A DNA stretch of 64,000 nt from Channa striata (GCA_033026295.1 CM065176.1:4783705-4847704), one strand, 5' to 3'; shown: positions 41,001 to 56,828, counted from the first letter of the stretch. Numbers and translations: made by a program. Notes: generated by a model not told the origin, from the sequence alone.

Positions 41001-44000
41001 GCTACCTTTCACTTTTTTACAACAGTGCAATTTGAGCATTAAAACAGGGAGTCACATAAGCAGCTAGATTCTAGGTGAACACTGTGGACCCTACATCCTA
41101 CAAAGACAATAACTTTGTAAAATCAACCTCCGTTGTGTTGGCATCAATCACTGACGTTTGTTTGCTGGTAATTTAAATACGCACAAACTCAAGTAAAGTA
41201 CAAGAATGTCTCAGGCTGATTATTTACGAGCACTCGTGGCCCTTATAGGCACTCCTGCAGGTTGTTAAGCACAGCACAATGTCATCGCTGACCTCCACGT
41301 AAACCATTTCCACCTACGCTTTTCTAAAAGCAGCCACAGACAAACCCAGACTCAAGTGACGGACGCAGACTTGTCTCCAATGGTGCAACTCCAGCTTCGA
41401 CTTCAATTTCTACTTGAGTTCTATGGTCCTCCCCACTACATGTCTCTCTCGGGAACCCACGGTAATTATCTTGTCACAGGGCTAGATTTGTGTGTTGAAC
41501 ACAACTGATTACACCGAGGCTGATTGGCACAAAATATAACCGGCTCCAGCGTCCCTAATGAAGAGGGATGTGAACTCGTGTCAAGCTGCTGTCACGCAGT
41601 AAATACCAACCCACATGTCAGTGCTGACACAGGCACTGGGGTTGAGATGTGGGCTCTGATTATAGCTCATCATCCAATATCCGGCTGATAAGTGTTCAAC
41701 AACAGTGGAGTGGCAAGAATAATAGGGAGCAGAGGAATCCAAGGAGGGAGTGAAGGGAGAAAGAAAGGACAGCACGACGACTAAAGGGTGGCACGGAGAG
41801 ATGATGACAAAATGCGGGTGTGAGGGGGAATAAAACAAGTAAATAAAATGAGTTCTGTCTTCTAATATGGTGCATTCATGCAAACACCGCTCACGTCAGC
41901 TCCAGGTTTGTTTTGTTTAATGGCCTCCGCATCGTATTATTGAGCTTGCAGCAGTTATAATTAGTGGTTAGATTGCCGGTTTTTAGCCACGCTGCTAGAG
42001 GGGTGCTATGGCAACTATTTGTCCAATATTTCACTCCAAAATTGATTATATCTCGACATAATGGATAGTACAAACATTTATGGTCCACAAATGAACAGTC
42101 CTACTGCTGCAGATGAGCGTGTGTGTGTCTCGCAAAGCACCAAGTCCCCATGAAGACCGATCCAAAGCCCAGGGTAGACTCAGAAGTTATCAGAAAGATT
42201 AAACTCAATAGGCATAGAAGTGACTAAGATAAGGACGTGTGGACTGGTCTCAGTCCCATCACCATCAGCAACTTTCTTTCATAGCTTAGTGAAAAAACTG
42301 AGATCATTCTGATTTATGTCTTTTGAGTTTTAAGACAAAATGTGAACCAGAAGCACCAGAAGCAAACTCTTAGAAAGTGAAACATTGATGATTTTTCAAC
42401 AGTTGAAACCACCGGCATACTAATCACCATTACATCATGAACAAGATTTTTGTCATTTTCATTGTCAGTGGGCTAAAGCACTCAATTAAAAGTATTGTAA
42501 CAGAAATGTAAATGCTTTACTTTAATTATTTTAATAAACCAGGTGACTTGGATGGATGCGATGCTGGCGTGACCACAGTGCACACGTCTGATGTTGCTCA
42601 CCGCGGGCCAATGTTCCGCTCAGGGAGTTTGTGTGTTCACTCAGACACATGAAAAATTACAGGAAACACTGGTCAAGACCTAATGAAGTTGGTCAAAGGA
42701 AGGAAAATCTGTGAACTGAAGACAAGGTAGTAGGGGGCCAAAGCTAAATGATATACAGTATATGGGGAGCAAAGGTTAGTAAAAGGAACACAGCTAAAAG
42801 AGTCTATAATTGTAAGGAAGCGTACAGTGTTCATCTGCGGAAGCAATGAGAGCAGGAGGCCCTGTAGGGCTCAGATCAATGGAGGCGCCTCCTCACGACA
42901 TAGAGCACTAAAAGAATCTGCTGCTGATGTCTTGGGGTCAGATACAGAGAAAACGTAACACTCTGAGGTTTTCTGGGATCCATTCTCCAATGGGTCAGAG
43001 GTGTTTTGGCAGCAAAAGGAGGAACTAGTCAATATTAGACAAGGGGTCACAGCTGATTGGCCCAGATTACGAGAGGGCGCCCACCTCCCCCAAAAAGGAC
43101 CACATTTACATTTACTAACAAAATCTTGGATTTCGCCGACTTGTAGGAATCTGCACAGTCACACAGGACATGGAGTTGATGACGTAGGGGTAAATGATTG
43201 TGCTACATTTGAACTCAGCCCGGCTTACTGCTTTGAAAAAAACTATATTGTCCTTTTATACGGTAGGATGCATTAAATATGCCCATGCCAGTTAAAACAA
43301 GATAGAGCGATATAAAAATACTGATTATAGATTCACAGTGAGTTTCACACAAGTTTCATTACAGATGCACAAAATAGACATGGACAGACAGAAAAAGAGA
43401 ACGACACGAGGATGGAGCTGCCGGCTGGGCAGGAGTTGAGGCGGGACTGGGTTGAACGAACGTGATGTTATCAAATCATAAAACGATGGTCATTGATGGA
43501 CAGGTTACGATCAGCTGAAATACTACTTGTTTGTGGACTTTATTAATATTATTTGGTCTATTTCCACACTTTCAAGTTTAATTCACTTTCAAAAACCTTT
43601 GTTGTGACTTGTGTTCACAGTAAACAATTTGAACAGTAACTACAACGTAGCTTTGTAAATCTGCCACTTGTTCCTGTTGACTCGTGAGTTAGAAAGAACT
43701 CGCACCGTCACTGAAAGCAGCGACGAAAGACATTTAAAGTAAAACATGTGCAACGCTGAGAAGAAAGCAAACGGGTCATGAGTGGGTCGGTGTATGGAGG
43801 GAACAAGCAAAACAGTAAGTTGAGTTTTTGTTGGGCTGCCAGCACACACAACACACTCACACACACACACACACACACACACTTGAATAGAAACCAATGC
43901 CAAACAGAACTCTGTGAACTGATTTGGTGCCAGCAGGGTTGATTATAGAAGAACTTGAGAACCTGGAGTTTAGGGGAAGGAAGGAAAAGAGTGACAGTAA

Positions 44001-47000
44001 GGAAGGAACAACAGATGAATTCATTCCAGAGAAAAACATTAAAACTCAGCAAATACAGAAGGTGTGTGGGTGACAAACAATCCATGATGTAACATATGTC
44101 ATGCGTGTCGGGATTAAAGCTTCAGTCCACGTGAAATTAGCAGCCTCATTGTAAAGCCTTAAACATGTTGCCACCTGGTAAAGTAGGCGTGTCTACGTCT
44201 GTGGGTCTGTCACCAACGAGCGGAGAACTGACCTCGCCATCTCTGTCTCACACACCCAACACCCCCGTTCGATTTACACTTAATCTTCCCTCTTTACTCT
44301 AGTGAGAAACAATGGAAATGAATAATTAGGATGAATTAATTAGGATGGCTGGAAGTGTGATAATAGCTTAAAAAAAACCTTTTCATTATTTTGAAACTGA
44401 TAAACTGACTCGGATCTTGCCTGAGGGCAGCAGGGAGGCAATCGGGGATTCATAATAGGATTGTGATTATTGACGAGAAAGGAGCCTGGATGGTTGGCCG
44501 CTGTTAATCCTCGCCCGCCTCCAACTGAGCTGCTGCTGACAACAACAGGTGTGGACTTGCATCTTAGTGTTCATCCAGGGCATTTAATGAATACAAATTC
44601 AGAATTAGGAGAGGGTGGAGGCAAAAAAAAAACACACGCACACATGCGCAAACGCGTAAAGTGGCAGCTGATGTACAACTGTGTTCCCAGAGGGACCGAA
44701 CGGCTGAGAGATGTGCTGGATTAACAAAAGTGGCTGAATGTGTGAAATCATTTCTCTACACCTCCCCAAAGGATCAATACTGGCTCTGGGAAATGTAGAT
44801 AGTAACTCATCGCCTTATGGGCTTGGATATGATTTTAGAAATAACCCCCACTAAACTATGTGAATGCTGAGATTGAATGTTTATTCTTGACCTTGAAAAC
44901 TCATACTTTACAAAAACAATTTTAGTGTTGCAGCCTTTAAGCAGCTTTCGGCTGTGTTATTCAGTCATACTTACTGTTATTATGAAGTTTTCCACTTTTC
45001 TGAGACTTGTAAAGAGACTGAAAGGTCATTCGTGACTTGGAAAAAAGGTTGCTGACAGTGTTTGCTAGAAAGCAAATAACACATTGCGACAAAAGTGATA
45101 ACTGTGTTCTGCATTGAAAAGTAAGGAAACAAAATATTAGACAATAGATATTTGTTAATTGATATTTGTTAAAGATCAGGTAATTAAACCATTTAACAGG
45201 CGATATGTAAGTAATGTAAAGTCATAAATAATGAAGGAAAACATTTATGATTGACTATAAATAGCTGCAAATCTTTTCCCTATATTATGCAAAATAAAAT
45301 TACTTTGTTGCCTTAGGCCAATTAAAAGTGAATGAGGGAGTTATTTCAACAATAGATCTTTCATTTTGAAGGTACCTGGTTTTGTTCACTTCAGATCCCT
45401 CACCAGAACCACGTTTTATTCTCTCCTCCATTGAAAAACACACGATACTGTGCAAGCTCAGGTCAACTGGTATTTGACATACCAGCACAAAGACCCAGAC
45501 TGAGACCCATGGCAGAACCTGACTTGGGTCAGATCGTCCAAACCAGTTACGCAGATTGTTAAGGCAAAAAGCAGAGATGCAGGGAGCCTCCGCACACCGA
45601 CCTGGTCTTGAGATTGTGTGTGTGAAAAACCGTGACCAGAGTGAGTCATGAGGCAAAGCAATGGTGGATCCCAATCAGGGGCTGACATGGATCTTTTCCC
45701 GTAGGATTTAATGGCTTGTTGTAACAATCCTTGTAGCCCACATTCTTTCAGAACCCCCCCCCCACACACACACACACTCACACTCACACTCACACATACA
45801 CACACACACACACACAGACGCACACACACATTATAAACTTTCTCCAAGAAACACATGACTGGATCTTCACACTTATGATCCCTGTGGTATCCTTACAAGG
45901 CTAAACAGCTGCTCCACGGTTCCATGACCAGGATGGAATGTGAATCTAATCGGAATTCTGAAAATTGGCCAAATTCTCATTTCCATCATCCTAGCACGAG
46001 CGCAAAGCTGAGCAATGGGATCCATTCGCTATCACTACCACTATGTTCAGTGTACACACTTGTGTAAGTGAAGGAGGAAACAGCCGCATGGAGCTTTTAG
46101 CTTTTCTAAAACTCTATTGTGAATCTAGCAGTAATAATACAATGTGGGGAGATAAAAATAAAGGGATTTTGAAAAATGAGGGAAGTGTGTATTCAACCTA
46201 AATGTCCTTTAGAGAAAGCTCTGCTTAGCTTTACACATCTGTCAAGCAGGATTGTGGTCACGTCATCAAATTCTCTATAATTCAGTGTCCTTTGTTATCC
46301 CACTCTCATCCTCGGCTTTTTTCTTTTTCAGTCAGGCTTAGGTAAAATCCGCCTTCCTCTACGAAAAAAAATGAAAAGAAACCCTGACAGAGAAGTGAAA
46401 TGACCAAACAAAATAAAACAAAGTGAGACATCCCAAGGACAAGACAGGCCCTGCGGTGCCAGCCAGCCTAACAAACTGTCTCACCACAGCCTCAATCTCC
46501 TGTATTGATTTGCTGACAGACGATCTTTAGCCCTGAGAAAAAAAAACGATCCATTCCAGACACCACTTTCTGTCAGCACTGTGCATTCTGAAATAACTTA
46601 TTAAACATTTATGACTGGCCAAGAGTTATTACGACCACAATTCTATCAATCTAAGACATCACTTATACACCGCTGCTACATTTGACACCGCTGATACATT
46701 TGACTCCGCTGTCAGATTATCTTCACAGATAGAATTTCTTTGTGTTTGTTTTAAAAAAAGCATTAATTCATAAGATGAGTAGGATCGCATGCTGTATTCA
46801 AGGAAGGAACATTATGACATAACGTTTGACAGCAGGTAATTCAACATACAGGATTGAGCACGTGGGAAATTAAGGCATAAAAGGCACTTCAGAGGCAACA
46901 ATCCCGTCCACAGTGACGAGGAAATGATACAAAGTCCGTTCTGAGCGTTGGACTTAAATAAAATCCCACTACAAAGTGAAGTGTTACGGCCTTTCAACAT

Positions 47001-50000
47001 TAGATGAAAGAAAGAGACAGGAGATGTGCGCTGAGAAATGTCGCCATCCTCTCTAACACCAATATATTTGAGAATAAATGAGTTGTTAACTCTTTTAAGA
47101 CACCACTACATGATGTACCATCCTATTTGGATTATATCTAAAAAAATACCTGTGCTTATCTCAGGTAGTTTTGGGATTCTGCTGTCAAAGCATTTTAAAT
47201 TTTAATTGACATTTTGTGGGATTGGAACCTCTGTATGTCTACAGTTTTGATACGCAGCGAGTTAGAATTTCAGGACGCAAAACCCTGCATGTAAAATATG
47301 ACATTGTGGGTAAAAACTCCCAATATTTGTTTGGGGTCGACCATGAGAGCTGAGAGGAAAACATAATAGTGTCAAGGTTTGCCAGGAAGTGGTTGGCATG
47401 GATGGATGCATTTTCTGTAGGAAGAATCCAATGGGAAAAAATTCTGTTGCTACTTCTAAAGTAATTATTATGGGTTATAATGTATGATATTGTATTAGTG
47501 TAGTAAATTATTAGAATTTTGCAGGTTTAGCATTAACATTAGCCTCATTGCTTTGCTCAAGTTTGCCTAGAGATGGAAAGAAGTTACTGCAACAAATCCA
47601 CTGCAGGGCAGGAGCAGGTACCCAATTTGAATTATTAATTATGAATAAGTGAGAGGATTTGTACAAACTTTTAGGGCAGTCATAATCGTAGATGCTGGCC
47701 ACATGGTGATTTACAGAGTCAGTTGGATTTATTAATTGTATGTTTGGTAACGCAACCAGTTTAAAAAAAAAGCTCTATAAAACAACAGCTCTATAAAAAT
47801 AATCAATAAATTCACATGCCTGTTTGAATCTTTAATGGTTCAACTTTTTATTACACTGCACACACCTTTCCCATCTACCGCCTGAGTCGTACATTTGCGT
47901 CGGGCCTTTGAAATAACTAATGGAATCTTTGTTGTAAACATTTCCATCTGAATATTGATCAAACATCCTGTCACTTAAGGAACACCAATAGATGCTTTCA
48001 TTGTGAGTACAATGAGTTCTTTCATTTGGCATTTTCTTTATTAAAACTGCCACTTACGATTAAACGCTTTTAGTAGCAGCCGGCATTGATGGCTGTTCCG
48101 CACCAAGGATGTTGTGCTGTGTGTATAAAGACCAATAAAAGAATAGAGGCCAAATACTGCAAGAAAAAAAAAACTTTCTGCTTTACAGAGGAGCTGCATT
48201 AGGGAAAGTGCACCTTGTGGTCATTGCTGTCAGCCTAATAACACACCTAGACATTTGTTAAAATGAACATGCTTCCATTTAAGTGAAAGGTTCAAATTAA
48301 TACATCAGTCATATTTTCCTACTTTTAATAAACTGCCGGGACTGTGTTGTCCTCAACCTATAGGTCTGTCTTACAGATGACATGGTAACAACTTTTTCTC
48401 TGTAATGCACTTTCATGACATTTTAATAACAGCTAAAACATTCACGTCAACATACTAGAACTGTCCCGATTGCTCCATTAGTCCTGTTTATTTTCTGACA
48501 CTCTCCAGTCTTTGATTTGTGCTTTGTTCTTCAGTGTGAAGACTCTTGGCTTCGGCAACTTGCCTTTCGCCTGAATCGTTTTTCGTCCCAAACCTGCATA
48601 TTAATTAAACTTCTAAACTGCCCATATCCATGTTCAGGTTCTTCATTACCCGCTGCCTCGTAGCCAACCATGACCATCACGTTTAAAACATGGAAGTCCA
48701 CTGACACATGCTTTTATGCAAAGCATCTTAAAAGTGAGGCGCACTCATCTGGAGAAACTTGGGCTTCAGGGTCAGATACAAACCACTACACAAGCCTACG
48801 GGCAAGTTACTGCGAATAAACTCCATCAGTAACATTTACTGATGTTTCAGTGGTCCATATGTCCTTAAAGCCATTTCGTGAAAAAACATTTTTATAAAGT
48901 ACTTTACAATTAACCCAACGTGTACAGTTTTCGTAGGTGAACTTAAGTACAAACCTCAGAACCAGATAACTGGCAAACACTGTGAATTAACTCTTATACA
49001 CAACTATTCGACCCTACATCTGTCTTGAAGGCCCACTGGAGAACATTCTGATGAATGCGGGGTAATAAAACGAATAGTTTTAAACCTGTTGGGAATCAAC
49101 ACACGACCCCACAGCTATTTCCCTGTTGGGCGTTTTTAGCTCACGGTTTAGATTTCCCACTCCTCAACACCGTGTGGTCACGTACTTCCGTTCTCAATAA
49201 AGCCCCTTGTAGAGCTGAGCACCAAATGGCAGATAAGCATATACTGCCCACCTGCAGGTGAAGAAACTCTTTGTGCTATCGGCTGTTTTTCTCCGAAAGG
49301 TTTATACCAATAAACCAACCTTGTTTTTGTGAATATTAATGTGGCCGTGTATCATAAAACTAAATAAACATGAGGTAATTTAATTTGAAAGAGGATATCT
49401 TCTTTCTACATGGTTTCATTCGTGTTTCTTCAGTCAAAATTAAATTGCCACTAACAGACAATTTTCCGACAGTCCAGACGACAGAGAGTGAGTGACAGTG
49501 TCAACTGTGAAAAACGTTAAAAGGAGGTTTGAAGACAGCAGCACTGTAGGCAGACATCCAGTCCAAAAGGCGGCATTCATTACAGGACAGCGTGGAATGA
49601 GAGAAGCCGCCTTTTCACTCTAAAACTATTGCTACCAAACTTAACTTTGACTCCATTTTGCTCTTTAACAGTTGTGGGATAAATGAAAACTTCTCACATT
49701 CTACCCTCGCACGAATGCACCCACAGCTCAGTTTTCGCCACCTAAATGGGACACACGCTTGTGCTTTTCCCCTTTTGCTGGATGCATATGCAGTTGTGCT
49801 TCCTTTCATATTAAGCCCGACGAAGCCTTTAGACTCCTCCACGGCACCTCAGTGCTTTATTTTAACGTGAATGGGCAGAAAGCAACACAAACTCGGAGGT
49901 TCCAGCTACTAATTGGGAGTAGAAAGCTGAGGTGAGAAGGAGAATAAAATAAAATCAGCTTTGAAACTAGGCAGGGTGCATCTCGGCTGTCACTGTCTTT

Positions 50001-50293
50001 GTCCTCCCCTTCATTTGTCCAGTTGTCTTCCTCCTGAAACTCTCAGCCAATTAGAGTCAGCTATGAGACGCTGTCCGTCTGTCAGCCACCAAAAGCTTTC
50101 CCAAAAATCCCCAAGGACTCCGAGAGCGTGATGTGTATATCGGTGTGTGTGTGTGTGTCCCATTGTCATCAGCTGCTCCCTGACTTAACTACCTCTCACT
50201 CTCTCACAGCGAGAACTCAAGATAGCACTACATAATACTACTCCCACGTGTGCGCAAATCAGAAAGATACGCACAGAGGCAAAGGCACATGCA

Positions 50294-50349
<56 letters not shown>

Positions 50350-53300
50350 AAGCCAGTGCTGGGCTGAGCTGTCTCTCATTTTCCACCCACCTCTCGTTCT
50401 CGGAGACAAGTGAAGTTAAATCCAAATATAGTGTGGCCAACAACACCCTTGATGGGAGCCTGCTGTATGACCAGCTTGACAAACACAGTCAAATCAGCCC
50501 AAGGCCTGATAAAGCCCAGCACAGACAGGCATGGGTGTGAAATATATAAAAAGTGTGATAGAAAATGTGGGAACTATATAAAGTACCATGCAAAGCATTT
50601 GCCTTCTATAGAGCAGCAGAACCAGGGTTAAAAGGGCAAATTATTCCCTTGGGTGTTTTTTTTTATCAAAGATGATTCGTATCTGATTGAAAACAAGGTG
50701 CCTGGAGGCTGAGGAGTCTGAGATGTCAGCATCGTGTAAATTTATCAAGACACCTCCAACCGAAAGATATCAAGATAGGAGTCATTCAGTCGTGAAGCCC
50801 AGAGTGAAAATATAATTATTCACCATGTTTCCATCAGGAAATGCTGTTGGCATCAGTGTGTCCTTATTTATGAAGGCTTGACAAAATGCCTATCAGCTCC
50901 TGTTTCCCAAAGGGACAACACAGATGTGACACAGATACTTGTGCACTATAGTAATTACTTCCACCCGTGACTGTGATAATGCTGGAGACAGTTGTATGAG
51001 TTGTATCAGGGTGGCACTTCCTGTTACCGTCTCCAAAACGAGGACGACCTACTGTCCCTGAACGCGTCACCTGCTGAGAGGCTGGGGCTTCTCTTCGTGC
51101 TGCTCGCTCTACGCAGAGCTACGTTCTCAACCTAAAACATAGAGAAAAGGTGAAGACAGGTCCACAACAACAGAGGAAATCTCCAGCCGATCATGTGTGG
51201 ACATCAGGAAGGTGCTGCTGTGGTTGTGATGTATGTGGGAGAGACGTAGAACTTCTGGGAGGTGGAGTGAATTATAAGAAGAGGTGGTTCTAAAGTTTTG
51301 GGGACCATTTTTAAAATGAAGGAGGTAGAATTCATGGCACCGCAGTTGTACTAAATTGCATTAGATATTAAGACATTAAAATTAGTCTGATTTTGAATAG
51401 ATTTCATTGCATTAAAACATGCTGCACAGTAAAAATAACTACAAACATTAATAGAGGTGAAAATGCTTGTCGTTTAGTGGAAAACGCTTTCACTGAATTG
51501 CAGATTTTAAAAGGAAGGAGGAGCTGACTGCTGCTCCCCTTCACCGCATGTACGCTGAACAGCTCTTCTGACTAACTACCCAAACCGGCGGAGAGGAAAT
51601 TTCCCAGCAGAGGCATTTTGAAGAGTGCCACAAAAACATTTCTCTCGGTGGATTGTAGACGCGGTGACGGCCTGACAAAACATCTCGGAAAGCACCGACG
51701 GTTTGTGAACACACTCGGAGAAAGAGAAAGTACATTACTTAGCATTACTTCCTGCGCTCTTAATCTGACAGGTGTCAGCCTTGAGAAAAGAATGGGAGGC
51801 AGACTTCGGAGCAATGTCTGAGCGCTTTGTTTTCTTTCCCTATTCTGTTGTGCAATCTGGATTTCTATGAGAAGCAATAAAGATGTAGGGAGTCGTTTGT
51901 GTGTGTGTGTGTGTGTGTGTGTTTGTTCGGCTGTCTGCCTTTATATCTATCTGTGGCATGTCCACACCAATTTCCTGTGAAGTGTTTTGAGTAGAGAGAT
52001 GAAGGGAAAGGATCGTTCTCTCAGTCCTCTTCTCCCACCCTGCCTTCTCCCCTTTGTCTCACCCTCCACCCTTTTCTGACAATCTGGCTGAAATAGTGTC
52101 TTTCAAATAAGAAAACACTATGACAAGATGGAGAAAGAAAGGATGGAGCGAGTTTGATAGGCAGAAAAATGAGACTGTCAAGAAACGAGGAAAACTGATA
52201 TGCTCACAAATGGAAAAAAAAATGTTTGGGGCATGTGCAAAGGGATGTCAATCAGTTAGTCAGTGAGGTGTGTGGACAAAATGCACTAAAAGCAGAGCGA
52301 GCAGGGCCGGATGGACAGAAAAGATTATGTTAGCGAGCGAGAAAGGACAAGAAAAGAAAGAAGGCTGCAAGGATGGACAGAGAAATGGAAGATTATACTG
52401 GAGCTACTGCAACAGATAAAAGGTGAGAAATAGAGAAAAAGAAAGGAAAGAATTGAGACTTTCATACGTAGAAAGAAGAAAGACGCTTATGTAGCTATAA
52501 ACGCATTAATAAAGCTGCACAACTACAGCCATCATCAGAAGGACGAGGCCTCAGGCCAGCAGTTCAAACCTGCAAATGCACTTCCTGCCATGACCGAACT
52601 CTCCAGGCACAGAGGTCACCGTGACACATTTCACATTTCTACAGTCAAACTTTCTGTCAAGCTGAGACTCTGTAATGGAAATAAGTGTCACTTTGTTCAA
52701 AGGAAATATCAGCCGCAGCTTTCTCTTGAGAGGCCTGATAGCCACTAGCCCAAGGCAATATACGGCCACTTCCTGTGGCTCAGGGCAAGGTTTGGAGGTA
52801 AAATGTGCAGTTGTGTGTCCACCCGTCTTTGCACTTTTTTAAAAGGAAACGGCGAGCTTTAGCGTTGCACGTTCCCCCAGTTTTTGAAAACACATTAAGC
52901 TTCCGCACAAAAAAACGTGGCTTTTTCCGAACAGCTGTAGCCGTGACGGGCGAAGCTCCGAAGTGCCTGCTGAGCGAAGCGTGTGCAAAGAAGATGAACC
53001 CAATTGACAAATCCTTTTAGAAGCGAGCAATGGCGAGCCATTTGCAGGATGCTCGGGACGTGGAAATCACTCGGAGGCAGAGAATTGCATTAACTTCATT
53101 AAAGCGTAATTGACTGGGCTTGTAATCACACTCCTCCTCTTTAAGTTGATACAAATGGCTCGTTGGCCGGCAGCTCTTGACATTTTGCCGTCGGATCTCG
53201 ATGTGATCACACCTGACTGAAAGCACGTGGCATTTTATAGGGAGTAATAATTAGAGGTTTTTGTGTCCCGTGACAATGCGCTGTGGCATTAAAAAGGCTG

Positions 53301-56300
53301 AGAATTTACTCGTCGGCCAGCAGCTCTTCACATTTCATGACCTCCACTTGTGTGATCGTTACACACTCTCGGCCGCTCCTGACATTTCCAAGCAATCACT
53401 AATTGGATGTGCAGTGTAATTTTGTTTCTTGAGTACGAGAGTGGTGACATTAAAATGATATTTTTGGTTCCTGCAGACAAAGGAGCCCAAATCTCTCTGA
53501 CTTACAGACACTGGTAGCTTCAGTTCAGCTCAGTCAACTTCCGTTTACCTTATGATACGACTGCTTATGTAAAGGACTTATATAGTTTCTGGGGCTGAAA
53601 TTCGAAATGAGAAAATTCTTGTGGTGCGGAAATAGAAAGAGGCTACTCCTACGTTAGCTGTGACTAGCACAGCACACTTTAAAGAGCGTATACACACATT
53701 ACAGGTGCAAGACGGGTCTGTTTCCAACAGCTTTACAGCCTCCTCTCGTATTCAGCACACACTCATGTACATATGGCTCGTTTGTCCTACATAGAGAATT
53801 TTTCATCAGAAAAATGTGGTGTTTAACTAAACACAACAGATATTTCAGATATACACAAATGGGTAAAATTGTTGATTTTGTTAAAAGAAAAAAAAATCTA
53901 AAAGTGATCACTGAAATAATTTGAAACTTGTCCATTCAAGGCTCGCTACAGCGCAACACATTCCGCAGACTGATTCAATGCAGCAGCCTGTCACATCCCA
54001 ACCCGGTTTGCCCCAAAACTGACACAAATAATAAACTGAAATAATTACGAAAAAATTACTGAAAAAATGTACTAATGAAAATCAGACACTGCTTTTGAAT
54101 TGTAGTACAACTGCAGCATTTTAAAAAACAAACGCCTGGACAAAAAAGACGGTACCCTTATCTTAATATTTTGTCGCACAACCTTTGTCACAAAACCTGC
54201 AATTGCTGCAATCAAGCAATTTGTGTAACTCTCACTGAGACTGCTGCACCTGTTGCCCACTCCTCGGAATCAAACTGCTCCAGCTGTCTCAGTATCGAAG
54301 GGTGTTTCAGTTCTTTTCCACCAATGTTCAAGTTAAAAATAAAAAACAAAAAAAGCTGAAGGGGGAAACGAACCAGAGTTTGATTCGATCAGACTCAATG
54401 AGGTAGATTTGAGGGTGGCCCTCACCGTGCAGCTCTGTTTGTGGGACACGCACCTTATTCTGACGGCTTCAGTGAATTGACAAATGCGCTTTGGAACTTG
54501 GCGCGTTTCAACCTGTTGCTGGTCTCAGCAGTCTGAGCTGGGACTCCTAGGTGGCGTGCAGCAGTGTGTGCCTGAAGCTTTTTAAAAATTAGCTTTATCA
54601 CACATAGTTTCCACAGGCTCCTGCTTGTCAGGCCGCGTTCAGTGGGCTTTTGTGCGCACATGCTTCGCGAGCGACGTATGATGGACTGCGTGATGTCAAA
54701 GTTCAGCGTGAGCAAACAAGCAGGAGATGACAGATTTGGGTCATGATTTTGTCATGTAAAAATAATATAAACAGCAGCAATTCAGCCAACACCTGATGTC
54801 TGACTGAGGGCTTCACTAGGTTTACATTATCATCATTTTATCATATAAAAAAAAGTAATAAACGTTCCTTTGTGCCGTTCTGGAAAATGTGATACGGTGC
54901 GTTCCTGCACTGAACATTTCTGATTGAGATGTTGTGTCTTGTACACACATCAACACAACCAGGGCTATAAGGGTTTGTCCTCCGTGTCTGTCTGCTGCAG
55001 CTTCTGTCTGTCAGTCTGTCTGTCCTGTGTCGGGTTTAGACCTGTGTTAGTTTTGTGAGCGCAGGTCAGCACTGGGCTGGAGAGGTAGGTCTTAAGGCTT
55101 TGTCCACACATCACCACAGCTGATTGCTCCTCTGGATGGTTGGGATTCTCAGCTAAGACAGGGATTACTGACCCATGTCGGCTCCCTGCGTTTACAGCAG
55201 CCACTTCGATGTTCGCCCAGTCTGAACTTTGATGCCCCAGAGGATTGAAAAGATGTGTATGTGTGTGCTTTAGTTTTCCTGGATATGAAACTTTGTATAA
55301 CTTTAATATATTTTCAGCAACTACAGAAAACTATTTTCTGTGAGATGCATAGTGTGTATCTACACAAGGAAACCCACAGACACAACACACACAGAGAAGC
55401 ACTGTACATACAGTAACACTAGTATAGATTAATTTTGAAGAATGCTGATGATGATATAAACAGTAGATACAGTATGTGACAAAATGCAGATGAGTGTCAC
55501 CTTACACTGCTTCTAACACAATTACACTTTTTAAGTCATTTCTGCAGCTGTTGCAGTTCATTACTTGATCGTCGGCCTGTAGCCTGCTTCCCCGTGACAA
55601 AAGAATAGTTCAATACCTCATTTCATTATTATTTCACTATGCTTATTTGCTATATATCCACCAAATAACACTTGCACCAAAACTGTCTTGAGATCAGCAG
55701 GCCATTGTAAAAGGCTCAACTGGAAATTGCTGACAATTTTTCAGTCTTGCACATTAGGAACATGTTTCTGAAATATAATATGACAAAATATGAAAAAACT
55801 AATTATGTAATTTTAAGTTTTCTTAGAATAAATAAAAGAATACCATTAAAGTTCATAAAAATTTTTATGAAGCGAAATAGCAGTGATGTTTGTGGCATGC
55901 TCTGCTGCATGCCACTAACAAATAAATATGGAAGCAAATTGTTTCCATAATCAGTATCATTATTGTATGTATTAGGCTGAAACTTGAATTTGAAAACTCT
56001 TTTTGTTAAGTTCTAAATTTGTGCAATTTCTGTATATACTTATCATAGAGTTTAAAAAAAACGATCTGGCTAAAATAAATAATATTTATTTTCGAGTTCC
56101 TCCATTTGTAACTATTTGAAGTCAAATGTATTCACAAATAAAGAAGAACAATGAAATTCAGACTTGAAAAATTCACAATAACAATAAAAATCAATTACTT
56201 TTGCACCTGGAGAGTTTTAGTAAAATATGCTACGGTTGGCACATTTACTAATAACGTTTTAAAACACACTTGTGGAGTCAATGATTATATTTCTCAAATC

Positions 56301-56828
56301 AAAATTACTAAACAAGCCTAGTATTTGGCCTAAGATGATTTTAAGTCGAAACACAGATTTCTTGCTTAGTGAAGATACACAAACTGTGTATTTGTGATTC
56401 AAGGATTCAAAATAAAGTTTTAAGACTCGTTGTTGCAAAGGCTAACAACTCAATAGATGACATACAAGTGTGCGATGTTCAATCGGGCCGTTTCATTCTA
56501 CAGCTCAATGGCAAACATTCCAGTCTACAGTACACAATCAAGCCATCTCTTTCTTTGAAACAGGCTAAGGTTTCTTTTGTGTCAGGGTAGTTATTAGCCC
56601 CAGAGACAGACAGAGCCAGCCAAGAGAGACGTTAGGGCTGTCCGTCAACCTCTAATGTCTCCCAAAGCTAAACTGACAGGCACACACCACATTGACAGCC
56701 CACTAACAACGCGCTATTGTTCCCTCGCAAATGGCCGTGACACACCTTTCAGTGCCCACCGAGAGACGGAATGTGGCAGAAAGAGGACGCACATAGATAG
56801 ACAAATAATGCAGGTCTCAGTCAAATCA

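Noticed and set aside
43640..44085. overlapping minus-strand open frames with CVCVCV runs
   Set aside because: Translated CA/GT microsatellite and flank, with no domain.
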